Part shown: piece after piece, positions 45,271-54,111 of the stretch
Position numbering within the stretch: the stretch's first letter is position 1
Layout: every line of letters starts with the position of its first letter
DNA from: Marinoscillum sp049115815
GTDB taxonomy: Bacteria > Bacteroidota > Bacteroidia > Cytophagales > Cyclobacteriaceae
Reading direction: 5' to 3'
Length of the DNA stretch: 64,000 nucleotides
NCBI GenBank assembly: GCA_049115815.1
Contig: JAGDZO010000007.1
Coordinates: 62,001-126,000 of the forward strand
Notes under the pieces: generated by a model
Database searches by the model: none
What the model was told of the DNA's origin: nothing
The model's input: the letters and a program-made list of their open reading frames with translations, nothing else
Program-made: the position numbers and the translations under genes

Positions 45271-45774
45271 ATGCGAATAGGACTGATCTCAGATACTCAT
45301 GGCTACTTGGACCCTACGGTTTTTGTCCATTTCAAGCAAGTGGACGAAATCTGGCATGCAGGAGATATCGGTAACATAGAGGTACTCCACCAACTCGAAG
45401 CATTTAAGCCAACCATAGCTGTTTACGGAAATATTGATGGTCATGAGCTGAGAAGGGCTATACCCGAAACGCAGATCCAAACGAGGGAAGACATCAAAAT
45501 AGTGATGAATCACATTGGCGGAAAGCCTCCACAATACAATCCACCAACAAGGGCATTGCTTACCAAAGAATATCCACGACTATTCATCTGCGGTCATTCG
45601 CATATTCTCAAAGTAGAAAATGATCGCTTTCGCAAAATGCTCTACATGAATCCGGGAGCAGCCGGCAAACACGGTTTTCACAAGATGAGAACGTTATTAA
45701 GGTTTGAAATCAACAATGGAACAATTGAAAAACTGGAGGTGATAGAGCTCGGGCCGAGAGCGTCGCTTCAGTAA
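45271..45774 (+). CDS. YfcE/MJ0936-type metallophosphoesterase
   Basis: I start at the ATG at 45271 (MRIGLISDTHGYLDP), where the phosphoesterase fold begins; the open frame extends 75 bases upstream without homology. Motifs: D-x-H in ISDTHG, GDIG in WHAGDIGN, GNID in VYGNIDGHEL, H in VMNHIGG and GHSH in LFICGHSHILK, which form the dinuclear metal site. Cytoplasmic; family members hydrolyse phosphodiesters with unclear physiological substrates. Confidence 0.85.
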   Translation: MRIGLISDTHGYLDPTVFVHFKQVDEIWHAGDIGNIEVLHQLEAFKPTIAVYGNIDGHELRRAIPETQIQTREDIKIVMNHIGGKPPQYNPPTRALLTKEYPRLFICGHSHILKVENDRFRKMLYMNPGAAGKHGFHKMRTLLRFEINNGTIEKLEVIELGPRASLQ

Positions 45775-45867
45775 TTCCTCAAACCACTTATCAAATTGTT
45801 GACTGAAAATGCAACTATCTCCTGCTAGCAGGGTACAATAGAAGTGTTACAATCCTAACTACCTCCT

Positions 45868-48234
45868 ATGATCCGTAATTTCTTTGATGTCACTTTGCGC
45901 AATCTGAAGCGCAACGCGCTCTATTCTGTTATCAATATTTCGGGACTTTCCATCGGAATAGTCTGTAGTATACTCATCCTCCTTTGGGTGTCTGACGAGA
46001 CCTCTTTTGATTTGTTCATTCCGAAGCATGAGAAACTACATCAAGTTTGGGTCAATGCCGAGTTTGATGATAAGATCAACTCATGGCGATCAGTTCCGCT
46101 CCCATTGTACGAGGCACTGAAGGACAGAGACAGCAATATCAAGCGAACAACGGTAGTAGATTGGGGTGGAGATCATTTGCTTAGTGTAGGAGATAAACGA
46201 TTACTCAAAGAGGGTCATTTCGTAGGTGATGAATTTTTGGAAATGTTTGAGTTTGAGTTGCTCTCAGGAAATGCCGAATCGGTGCTAGACGATCCCTCTT
46301 CTATTGTCATCAGCGAAAGCCTCTCCAAACAGCTCTTTGGCAACAATGACCCCATCGGTGAACTGATAAGGATCGATGATGCGCACTCATTGAAGGTCAC
46401 AGGCGTATTGAAGGATATACCCGGAAATTCCTCATTCGAGTTTGAATACCTGATGACTTATGATCAATGGGAGAAGGCCAGCCCTTGGGTAGTAGAGAAC
46501 AAGACCAACTGGGGTAACTATTCCTTTCAGGTATTTGTAGAACTCTACGAGGCAGAAAAGCATGCAGCCGCTGAAGCTGGCATTGCTAACCTCCTCACGG
46601 AGAAAGGTCAAGACGATATGCCACGAACACTCTTTCTACACCCTATGGCCAAATGGAGGTTGTACTCTGATTTTGAAAATGGCGTACCTCGTGGAGGAAT
46701 GAGTGACTATGTGAGACTCTTCACCTTCGTGGCTATATTCATCCTACTGATTGCTTGTATCAATTTTATGAATTTGGCCACAGCCAGATCCGAAAAACGT
46801 GCGAAAGAAGTGGGCATCAGAAAAAGTTTGGGATCTCAAAGAAGACAGATCATACTCCAGTTTATCGGCGAGTCATTGGTGATCTCCATTATAGCCTACA
46901 TACTAGCGATTGGGGCAGCATATTTGGTACTCCCAGGATACAACATTTTGGTAGACAAGACTTTGGCTATCGATTTAACCTCCCCTACATTTTGGTTGTT
47001 TTCGCTTGGAGTCATTGTGGTGACCGGGATTATTTCGGGTAGTTATCCAGCATTCTATTTATCATCATTCAATCCTGTAGCCACGCTCAAGGGAAGCATC
47101 AAGGTAGGCAAAGGAGCCACTACTCCTCGGAAGTTTTTGGTGGTCTTTCAGTTTGGGTTCTCCATCCTACTCATGATCACAGTGGTGGTTATTTATCAGC
47201 AAATCGAACTTGTGCAGAATAGAGAGATTGGGTACGATCAGGAAAACCTCATAGCCGTGTATATGACTGATGACCTGACGGACAACTATGATATTCTTAA
47301 GCAGGAACTGCTTCAATCCGGAGCGGTAGAAAGCGTCACTAGATCCAACAGCACCATTACCCAAATCAACTCCAACAACTTCCTCGGATGGCCAGGAAAA
47401 CCCGAAAACCAAAGGGTGATTTTCGTAACCATTTCCGCAGGATATGACTATGCCAAGACAATGGGTATCAAAATGCTGCATGGTAGAGATTTCTCCAAAG
47501 AATTTAGCACCGACTCAAGCGCCATAGTGATCAACAAAGCTGCTCTTGATCTGATGGGATTAGAGGATCCTATCGGTACGCAGCTAGACCTCTGGGGTGA
47601 TAAGAGAACACTCATAGGCGTGATGGACAATGCTTTGATGGGATCACCTTACACCGAAGTGAGACCTCTCTTCGTGATATATAACCCAGACTGGATTAAC
47701 GCCATCAGTGTTAGACTGAAGCCAGGTAATGACCTGACAGCTACTTTGGACGCTGTGGGTGAGGTGTTTAACAAGCACAACCCTGCCTACCCTTTTGACT
47801 ATGAATTTGCAGATGTAGAATTTGATAAGAAATTTGCGACAATCGAGATGACTAAAAAATTAAGCTTGGTATTCTCATGCCTGGCCATATTCATTACCGG
47901 ATTGGGCCTATTTGGCCTGGCATCTTTCACAGCTGAGCAGCGAACTAAAGAAATAGGAATCAGGAAAGTACTTGGCGCCTCAGTAACCAATCTGGTGGTG
48001 CTGATGTCCAAAGACTTTTCACGTCTGGTGATCGTGGCTTTTGTATTGGCTGCACCAATAGCATGGTACCTCCTCGATGGGTATCTAGACCGATATAAGA
48101 TTAGAATCGATATTCAATGGTGGATTTTCCCATTGGTGGGTTTGGTCGCACTCGGATTTGCGATGGCTATAGTATCCAATCAAGCCAATAAAGCCGCTAA
48201 AGCTAATCCAGTAAAGAGTTTGAGGAATGAATAG
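45868..48234 (+). CDS. ABC transporter permease, MacB/FtsX type (long, tandem domains)
   Basis: 788 residues with the MacB_PCD-FtsX-MacB_PCD-FtsX order common in Bacteroidota. A first helix (~20-42: VINISGLSIGIVCSILILLWV) is followed by a periplasmic domain, a helix set at ~288-410 (FATFNFMNLATARSEKRAKEVGIRKSLGSQRRQI contains the FtsX signature), a second periplasmic domain (~440-660), and helices at ~670-780 with TKEIGIRKVLGAS. No ATPase gene adjoins it. It ends with direct repeats of GCTTTTGG at 48241-48263 just past the stop. Confidence 0.85.
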   Translation: MIRNFFDVTLRNLKRNALYSVINISGLSIGIVCSILILLWVSDETSFDLFIPKHEKLHQVWVNAEFDDKINSWRSVPLPLYEALKDRDSNIKRTTVVDWGGDHLLSVGDKRLLKEGHFVGDEFLEMFEFELLSGNAESVLDDPSSIVISESLSKQLFGNNDPIGELIRIDDAHSLKVTGVLKDIPGNSSFEFEYLMTYDQWEKASPWVVENKTNWGNYSFQVFVELYEAEKHAAAEAGIANLLTEKGQDDMPRTLFLHPMAKWRLYSDFENGVPRGGMSDYVRLFTFVAIFILLIACINFMNLATARSEKRAKEVGIRKSLGSQRRQIILQFIGESLVISIIAYILAIGAAYLVLPGYNILVDKTLAIDLTSPTFWLFSLGVIVVTGIISGSYPAFYLSSFNPVATLKGSIKVGKGATTPRKFLVVFQFGFSILLMITVVVIYQQIELVQNREIGYDQENLIAVYMTDDLTDNYDILKQELLQSGAVESVTRSNSTITQINSNNFLGWPGKPENQRVIFVTISAGYDYAKTMGIKMLHGRDFSKEFSTDSSAIVINKAALDLMGLEDPIGTQLDLWGDKRTLIGVMDNALMGSPYTEVRPLFVIYNPDWINAISVRLKPGNDLTATLDAVGEVFNKHNPAYPFDYEFADVEFDKKFATIEMTKKLSLVFSCLAIFITGLGLFGLASFTAEQRTKEIGIRKVLGASVTNLVVLMSKDFSRLVIVAFVLAAPIAWYLLDGYLDRYKIRIDIQWWIFPLVGLVALGFAMAIVSNQANKAAKANPVKSLRNE

Positions 48235-48359
48235 TCTATAAGCTTTTGGCTTTTGGCTTTTGGCAAAAATGTTATTTCCTATTTAGAAACAAGGTTTCTA
48301 GGATCGTTTGAGCATTGGATTACAATTATTTTTCAAAACAAAGAGTTCATTATCGTCCA

Positions 48360-48513
48360 GCTATGATGAGTGGGGATTAGAATGCACTAACCTCTCGTCT
48401 CGCACATAGCCACGCCTCGATTTAAATTTTAAACTTGTGGCGAACTTTCCAATCACCACATCAGTCTCCTTATCTATAAAACCCCATTCATTCATAGCAT
48501 ATGTTAGCAGCTG
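48360..48513 (-). repeat. attC-like long inverted repeat after the Abi gene
   Basis: GCTATGATGAGTGGGG (48360-48375) is the inverse of GCTATGAATGAATGGGG (complement of 48482-48498). Outside the right arm is GTTAGCAGCTGG (48502-48513). The arrangement, with one arm just after a gene's stop codon and ~106 bases of non-coding spacer, is that of an integron cassette recombination site folded from its bottom strand. The same plan recurs at 49484-50218. No integrase gene is present. Confidence 0.5.
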
Positions 48514-48521
48514 GTTCGTTT

Positions 48522-49463
48522 TTAAAAGCCTATTTCAGGTTCTTCTACTAATTCCGCTGCTTCTCCGTTAGTGGCCAGATAGATAATGGCTATTTCGGAG
48601 ATAACACCTGCCAATAGTTTGGCATACTTAGGTTCCAGTCCTTTAAAATCTGCATCCTTCCCATGACCGGTTCCATAGGCGTTTCTCAGTTCCGCGACTC
48701 CATGAACAATAGTTGAGATGCCTTTCAGGATTTGCTTAATTGATTTCTCGGCTTTTTCGGAATTATCTGCATACTTGGGTGTAAAGTCCAAAGCAGAAGT
48801 TGTCTCGTTCAGAAGTTTAGACAAGTTCCAATTTGGATCGGTGTTTATTCCTTTTTGTTTGAGAATTGAAGCACAAGTAGTTTCCAGAAGTTCCTTAGCC
48901 GTTCCAATTGCTAAATCAGTGTCTTTGTCAACAGCATTATTCATGATGTTTATTTTGTTGTTGACATATTGTGTATCTAAATATTTTTTGATTTGAATTT
49001 TTTTTGACTCAAGATGTGCTTTACCAATGGTTTTTAGTCTTCCTGTGAAAATTGGTTTGCCTGAAATTTCGTCTGTTTTTGCGATTTCATAACCGTCAGG
49101 TTCTAGATGCTTATTGTAAATATCTAGTAGTTTTTCTACCTCTTCATTTCTGACTGCTGGATGAAGTGTTTCGGCCAAAAAGATAAGGTATTCTTCATCC
49201 TTACAATGTGTCAAGTTAAATCTACTATCTGTAAAGACCCAGTCAGGTTCCCAGTCGGAGTTCATATCCATATGCTGGTAAATGTCCTTATAAGCATTAT
49301 CGAATTGAGGGCGATAATCCGTTGAAGGCATAGAATTTAAATCGTAAATCCTACTTAAAAAGTCCGCTTCTTTAAGACGGCCATGATACCACAGTTTTGA
49401 CATTGTCAACTCATCAGCGATGTTTCTTCTGGTAATAGTCGATATTTTGTTTTTTGATTGCAT
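48522..49463 (-). CDS. Abortive-infection-like protein (Abi_C domain, AbiJ-related)
   Basis: 313 residues, no signal peptide. The N-terminus (ISTITRRNIADELTMSKLWYHGRLKEADFLSRIYDL) resembles AbiJ N-terminal domains. The C-terminal part (TAKELLETTCASILKQKG..LSKLLNETTSAL, then SIVHGVAELRNAYGTGHGKDADF) matches the Abi_C/abortive-infection C-terminal family with the conserved LRNxYGTGHG. Such proteins limit phage spread by harming the infected cell, though most are known only by homology. It behaves as a cassette, with an attC-like repeat on each side. Confidence 0.75.
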   Translation of the reverse strand: MQSKNKISTITRRNIADELTMSKLWYHGRLKEADFLSRIYDLNSMPSTDYRPQFDNAYKDIYQHMDMNSDWEPDWVFTDSRFNLTHCKDEEYLIFLAETLHPAVRNEEVEKLLDIYNKHLEPDGYEIAKTDEISGKPIFTGRLKTIGKAHLESKKIQIKKYLDTQYVNNKINIMNNAVDKDTDLAIGTAKELLETTCASILKQKGINTDPNWNLSKLLNETTSALDFTPKYADNSEKAEKSIKQILKGISTIVHGVAELRNAYGTGHGKDADFKGLEPKYAKLLAGVISEIAIIYLATNGEAAELVEEPEIGF

Positions 49464-49483
49464 CCTGTTGTGTGGTCGCCCTT

Positions 49484-50218
49484 GCTTCTAACGTTTTCAC
49501 TATGAGCAGGCGGGCTTTAGAAGCACTTTCCTGTCAGCCGAGCCGAAAGTTAGTTAATAGTTTTCTCGTTTCGTTTTTCACTGTCGCCCCGCTTGCTTAT
49601 AGTTTTTGTGTGTGCCCAGCATGGGCATCTGGTATCGAAGATACCAAATTATTCCAGAGGGTGAAAGTCCCTTATACGCGGGGGTCGTTCCCTGAAGTAT
49701 TAGCAAGCTGCAAGGTGGCTAACCGTGAGGTTTACACTGAAGGAAGCAGGACTGCAAAACCCGGTTCCAACGAACAGGAACTGGATAGAGAGGCCGGTAG
49801 GGTCGGATGAGGTAGCACATCATACTGACGCCCAAAGGGTGGGTAACCATCAAGTACCCTACAGGTAGATCCAGTGGATATTGGGTGAAGGAATATGCCA
49901 TTACCTGGGGAGATCTCGACTGTTACGTGTAGCGGTTGAGAAGTCAGCAGAGGCCATAGTACGGATCGGGAAACGAGCCGATAAAGATAATCGGAGGACT
50001 CACAAGAGAAGGAAGGGCTGAACGTATTGTGAAGTGAAAATTCGATAAGGAGTGCTAGTCATAGCTTTATCTTAAAAGTAGCGGAAAGCAACTACTGGTG
50101 TAAAGAGCGGTAGTTGTATGCTTTACGAACCGCCGTATACGAGACCCGTACGTACGGTGGTGTGAGAGGCGCACCGTGGGCTTATGGCTCACGGCCGTCT
50201 ACTCGATTAGCAGTTGGC
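49484..50218 (-). repeat. attC-like long inverted repeat, split by a group II intron
   Basis: ACTATGAGCAGGCGGGC (49499-49515) is the inverse of ACTATAAGCAAGCGGGGC (complement of 49586-49603). The outer segments are GCTTCTAACGTT (49484-49495) on the left and TAGCAGTTGG (50208-50217) on the right; the intron separates the latter from the arm. Joining the exons gives TTTTTGT|TAGCAGTTGG, which aligns with ATATGTTAGCAGCTGG of the site at 48360-48513. It follows the nuclease gene as that site follows the Abi gene. Confidence 0.5.
49610..50207 (+). ncRNA. Group II intron lacking its reverse transcriptase ORF
   Basis: The 5' end GTGTGCCCAGCATGGGC fits the GUGYG boundary; GAGGGTGAAAGTCCC follows in domain I. 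Domain V is at about 50129-50161: a 9-bp lower stem ACCGCCGTA/TACGGTGGT with CGC triad, a CG bulge and a short capped stem. Domain VI (about 50174-50207) has a CCGTG/CACGG stem and a bulged A candidate, A50201, 7 nt from the 3' end ..CTACTCGAT. EBS1 GCAAAA (49754-49759) pairs with IBS1 TTTTGT (49604-49609), the last six exon bases. At ~598 bp there is no room for an intron-encoded protein; domain IV is only a short stub after AAGGGCTGAACG. Subclass not determined. Confidence 0.85.
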
Positions 50219-50221
50219 TTT

Positions 50222-51337
50222 TTATTTTTCTTTTTCTCGAGTCGTAATGTAGTCTTCAATTTCTTCTACACTTCGAACATCATTTGAGTCAGAGACAAAC
50301 TGTGTTATTCTTTCAATTTCGTATTGAGGTTCTATTTTCAATTTGAACTCACCCTCTCTATCGAAATCCCTGGCAAGCAGTCTCCAATACACAACGAGTT
50401 CATCAGAGTCATATTCTGGTATGAAATAGCTTTTAAACGACTTTGTATCTTTTTGAATCAATGGTGCATTGTTCAATGGTTTATAAAGTATCTCATTGTC
50501 TTCTTCATAAGCCCAAGTTGTTCTGTATTTCGCTAATTTCTCATACATAAAGATGTCGTTGGTAAAGTCATCATCAATTTTTCTCACGTTACTTCTAAAT
50601 TCAATCCAAAACTTCCAATCTTCTATGACCATACTACCTGAATTTTTAATATGGGTATCAAATGAGCACCAACCGTGATCTATTTTATTAGAACCGAAGA
50701 GTGAGACAGGCTCATATTTCATCCATGAAGGGCTGATTATAAATGGGGGATTGTAGTCTATGGATTCAGTTCGCAATTTGAAATCCGTAATGACTTTTAG
50801 GAACTTTGGTGTGATAATATCATTTTCATATTCAGTTCGGAATGAAACTTCTATATCATATTTGTCTTTGAATTGAATTTCATTCACATACCAATTGAAT
50901 GTATCTCTGTTTTCTTCAATTAGATCAGCTATATCCTGCCATGAAAATAGTACGATTTGAAACTTTCCGTTTTTGCAGCTTTCTTGGTCCTTCAGTCGAA
51001 TGTATTTTTCAATTTCTACGTCCTTAGCTGCCGTTGTGGCGAATACAAATGTCTCAAGTTGTGGCTCGAATTGTAGTGCCTTCTTTATTTCTTCGTCAAT
51101 TTCACTTTTTGTCAAGTGAGCCTTTGTGTAATTGTCCTTTCCCTTACATTGTATGCCCCAATACTTTTCGTTATCCTTTGGTTTTCCAAAAACATCAACC
51201 CCTGACTGAGGTTGTCCGAGACGACCATTTTTTTTGATAGTCATAGGGCAACCCCAGATTTCACCGAAAAGTTTTTTGCATAGAGTTTCAAAGTCTTGCC
51301 AATTCTCTGGTGGTCTTATGAATTTTTTAAGGGTCAT
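50222..51337 (-). CDS. PD-(D/E)XK (Mrr-like) nuclease-domain protein, cassette gene
   Basis: 371 residues. The N-terminal ~150 residues look like a restriction-endonuclease fold: WQDFETLCKKLFGEIWG, GRLGQPQSGVDVFGKP (catalytic Asp), WGIQCKGKD (Q-x-K variant of the E/QxK motif) and LETFVFATTAAKD. The C-terminal ~200 residues are beta-rich and unrecognised (WCSFDTHIKNSGSMVIEDWKFWIEF). A defence nuclease is the most likely role, but no partner methylase or sensor gene adjoins it. Stop codon immediately precedes the split attC-like site. Confidence 0.7.
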   Translation of the reverse strand: MTLKKFIRPPENWQDFETLCKKLFGEIWGCPMTIKKNGRLGQPQSGVDVFGKPKDNEKYWGIQCKGKDNYTKAHLTKSEIDEEIKKALQFEPQLETFVFATTAAKDVEIEKYIRLKDQESCKNGKFQIVLFSWQDIADLIEENRDTFNWYVNEIQFKDKYDIEVSFRTEYENDIITPKFLKVITDFKLRTESIDYNPPFIISPSWMKYEPVSLFGSNKIDHGWCSFDTHIKNSGSMVIEDWKFWIEFRSNVRKIDDDFTNDIFMYEKLAKYRTTWAYEEDNEILYKPLNNAPLIQKDTKSFKSYFIPEYDSDELVVYWRLLARDFDREGEFKLKIEPQYEIERITQFVSDSNDVRSVEEIEDYITTREKEK

Positions 51338-51370
51338 GAATTGTCGTTGTTTTTAGCTTGCTACAACAAC

Positions 51371-51399
51371 CGAATAAAGTGCACTATTCACTTTATTCG
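51371..51399. other. 11-bp perfect hairpin upstream of the nuclease gene
   Basis: CGAATAAAGTG (51371-51381) pairs with CACTTTATTCG (51389-51399) around CACTATT. It sits 34 bases upstream of the nuclease start codon and could mark the outer edge of the cassette-like island or act as a leader hairpin. No T-run in the expected position for a terminator. Confidence 0.4.
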
Positions 51400-51535
51400 C
51401 CTAGTATGTTTTTAGTAAATCTAACAGGATTTGGATGCTATCCAAACCATTAAACGCTAATTTGATGCGAATGCGAAAGTTTTAGTTAAGGAGCCATCAT
51501 TTTTCACGGTGACCAAAAGAGAGCATTGCTCACCC

Positions 51536-51560
51536 CTAACAGGGTTTAAAACCATGTTAG
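51536..51560 (-). terminator. Probable terminator of the second OM receptor gene
   Basis: CTAACA-GGG (51536-51544) pairs with CC-A-TGTTAG (51552-51560) around TTTAAAA, one bulge. It lies 42 bases past the receptor's stop codon. A similar CCTAACCGGGTTTAAAAC sequence lies at 23832-23850 beside the porin gene stop. Confidence 0.5.
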
Positions 51561-51601
51561 GAGTATCTGACCTTAGAAGAAAAACTGAATTGGTCTAGTT
51601 C

Positions 51602-54070
51602 CTAAAACTCCCTCCCACCAAACTCACTCTTGATGAACTTGGCCTTGTTGGTCAGTTTGTTGATGGCGTAGCTGATGTTGAAGACAATCATATCTACTTC
51701 ATAGACATAATTGGTCGTGGTGAAAAACTCCCCTGCACGAGACGTGGTGATGCGTTGTTCGTTCGTGTCCAGCAAGCCCATATCCATATTGAGCCACTGT
51801 ACAGAAGCCGTGATCCTATCATCCAAGAAGGTCTTTCGCAAAGTCAGGTTTGGAGACAAATACCTCGAATCCTCTCCTTGCGCAGTGTTTCTATCAGAGA
51901 TGTAATTCAGTGACCACTGAAGATTCAAGGTTTTGGAAAACTTGTAAGTTGTATTAGCATTGATCGAGTAGATCCAGCTTGAGGTATTAATCGGGCGACC
52001 TTCAAAGCTCCCATCTATGGTGTTCTGATATAGATTTCCGCCCAAGAAAGCCTTCCAATGATCATTGAGTTTGAGGTCAGCAGACAACTCCAGACCGTAG
52101 GCTGTACCTGTACCTACATTGGAATATATTCGATCAAGAATGGTGTCATTGAAGATATTATTTACTCGATTGACGAGATTTTCCACATGTCTAAAATAGG
52201 CGGTGGCCGCCAATGATTGATCTCCCACATTCTTGATTGCTCCAAACTCTATCAAGTTGATAAACTCAGGAAGTAGCTCTGCATCACCCTGCTCCATGGT
52301 CTCGGAGTGCTCTCTTTCTCTGAAAGGATTCATCTTGAAGGTCGTTGTGCGCTCCACCCTCCGGCTATAACCCGTCTTAAGTTTGAAGCCATCATTCACA
52401 GCATACAGCAAACTTGCAGACGGATAGAGCTGGATAAAGTCGTAGTTGTAGGTGGTATCTATGAGTCCCGCTTTGTCTTCCAAATCCAGCACCCTATCCA
52501 TGGCTTCTACCCTAACGCCCGCTGAGTAGCTCCATTTCGACTGCTCTCCTGTCAACTGACCATAGCCAGAATGAATCTTCCTTCTGAGGTTGACCGTGCT
52601 AGAGAAGTCAGGTACCAATTCGAATATTCCAGTTGCATTGTTTTTTCGTTCGTAGACAAAGTCCCCCGTGTGATCCAGATCTCTATATTGATAGCCAAAT
52701 TCCAATACGCCCGCATTCATTGGCTTAGCCGTGTAGTCCAATTGCAACCTGGTTCCATAAAGGGGGTTATCGTTGGTGTTGTACTCATCCTGATAGACTA
52801 CATCCGTATTAGGCCAAGCTAGATTTCTGTTGGTAGTAGGGCCGCCCAAGAGGGTATATTCGTATAGAAATGATGCACTGAACTTAGACTTATCTCCAAA
52901 AGTATGCGCATAGTCGAAGCTCCCTAAGGCAAAATCACCGGTTCTGATTCTTAGGTTTTCATTGTAGTATTCAAATGTCCGGAAACGCTCTCCTCCCACC
53001 ACTTTGGCGTGATTATCATAGTACAGGATGTCTGCCGTTCGATCTTTGCTCCGCTTACCAGCGAATAGCCCCACGCTGAATGCATCAGATTCCGTAGCTT
53101 GATAACCTACGGTCAATCGCCCGGAGTAATTCACCTCATCAAAGCTGCGCTCTCCGTCAGACGGAAATTGTGTGAGCGTATCATTGATGATCGTAAACAC
53201 ATCACCTTCACGCCTTCCTGCCAAGTCGTTTCGTTGGAAGCTTGCGCCAAATGAAAAATCCCACTTGTTTTTGATGTGATTAAGCGTGAAGTCCGCTCCA
53301 TATCTTTGAGCGTATTCTGCATTGTCATAATCCTCGATGCTCGGTGCACCCAATCGAGCATTGATTTGCATATACGTACCATCTGTACTGCCTTTGGATG
53401 TGATCACATTGATGATTCCCGCCTTGCCTTCAGGGTCATACTTGGCCGAAGGTGCTGTTATCAATTCTATTTGTTGTATAGAGTTAGCAGGTAATTGGGT
53501 GAGTATCATCTGCGGATCAGACTGTACTGGTTTCCCATTGATCAATACGGTAAATCCCGATGCGCCACGAGCAGTAATCTCACCATTGGCATTGACCGCA
53601 ATGGAAGGCAAATTTCTGAGTACATCTACCCCTGTACCTCCTTGGCTAGCACCAAAACTATTGGCATCAAATACTTGTCTATCCACCTTCTGCAGCACCG
53701 TTAATCGGTCACCGCTCACTTCTATTTCGTCCAGCATTTTCTGATTGGGAGACAAGCTCAAAGCACCCAGATTGGTTACCTCATTTTTAACCACTTGCAC
53801 TCCTTCTACTGTCAATTCATTAAATCCCATGAATTGCACTTTGAGATTGAAGGAGCCTGGTGAAATATCATAAATCGAAAACGAACCATCAGGATGGGAA
53901 ATTACACCTGCAACTAACTCATCAGTCACGGCACTGTAAAGCGCCACAGTAGCAAAACTTATTGGGTTTTCTTCGTTTTCGTTTAAAATCACACCATTCA
54001 GGCCCGTCTGAGAAAAGGAAGTAACCGCCAGGCTAAGAAAAAATAACAAAAAGAAGGATGCTGGTTTCAT
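51602..54070 (-). CDS. TonB-dependent receptor-like outer-membrane protein (OMP_b-brl type), second copy
   Basis: The ATG at 54070 (MKPASFFLLFFLSLAVTSFSQ) gives a clean signal peptide; an ATG at 54112 overlaps the upstream gene's stop codon. CarboxypepD_reg-like domain (VILNENEENPISFATVALYS), plug (GVDVLRNLPSIAVNANGEITARGASGFTVLINGKPV and IQQIELITAPSAKYDPEGKAGIINVI) and a ~600-residue barrel follow. Same architecture as 19895-22258 but clearly diverged. Ligand unknown; the small secreted protein upstream may be its partner. Confidence 0.85.
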   Translation of the reverse strand: MKPASFFLLFFLSLAVTSFSQTGLNGVILNENEENPISFATVALYSAVTDELVAGVISHPDGSFSIYDISPGSFNLKVQFMGFNELTVEGVQVVKNEVTNLGALSLSPNQKMLDEIEVSGDRLTVLQKVDRQVFDANSFGASQGGTGVDVLRNLPSIAVNANGEITARGASGFTVLINGKPVQSDPQMILTQLPANSIQQIELITAPSAKYDPEGKAGIINVITSKGSTDGTYMQINARLGAPSIEDYDNAEYAQRYGADFTLNHIKNKWDFSFGASFQRNDLAGRREGDVFTIINDTLTQFPSDGERSFDEVNYSGRLTVGYQATESDAFSVGLFAGKRSKDRTADILYYDNHAKVVGGERFRTFEYYNENLRIRTGDFALGSFDYAHTFGDKSKFSASFLYEYTLLGGPTTNRNLAWPNTDVVYQDEYNTNDNPLYGTRLQLDYTAKPMNAGVLEFGYQYRDLDHTGDFVYERKNNATGIFELVPDFSSTVNLRRKIHSGYGQLTGEQSKWSYSAGVRVEAMDRVLDLEDKAGLIDTTYNYDFIQLYPSASLLYAVNDGFKLKTGYSRRVERTTTFKMNPFREREHSETMEQGDAELLPEFINLIEFGAIKNVGDQSLAATAYFRHVENLVNRVNNIFNDTILDRIYSNVGTGTAYGLELSADLKLNDHWKAFLGGNLYQNTIDGSFEGRPINTSSWIYSINANTTYKFSKTLNLQWSLNYISDRNTAQGEDSRYLSPNLTLRKTFLDDRITASVQWLNMDMGLLDTNEQRITTSRAGEFFTTTNYVYEVDMIVFNISYAINKLTNKAKFIKSEFGGREF

Positions 54071-54111
54071 TTTATCCACGGTGAGATAATTATAGATCTG
54101 GCTCAATTGCA

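Noticed and set aside
48241..48263. Three direct GCTTTTGG-like repeats after the permease gene
   Set aside because: Too short and simple to claim a function; may only be a slippage tract at the island edge.
49454..49810. 118-residue open frame on the + strand
   Set aside because: It overlaps the start of the Abi gene region and the first 200 bases of the group II intron; its sequence has no domain and is explained by intron RNA structure.
53337..53744. 135-residue open frame antisense to the second OM receptor gene
   Set aside because: Same kind of shadow over the conserved plug region, matching the equivalent shadow in the first receptor.
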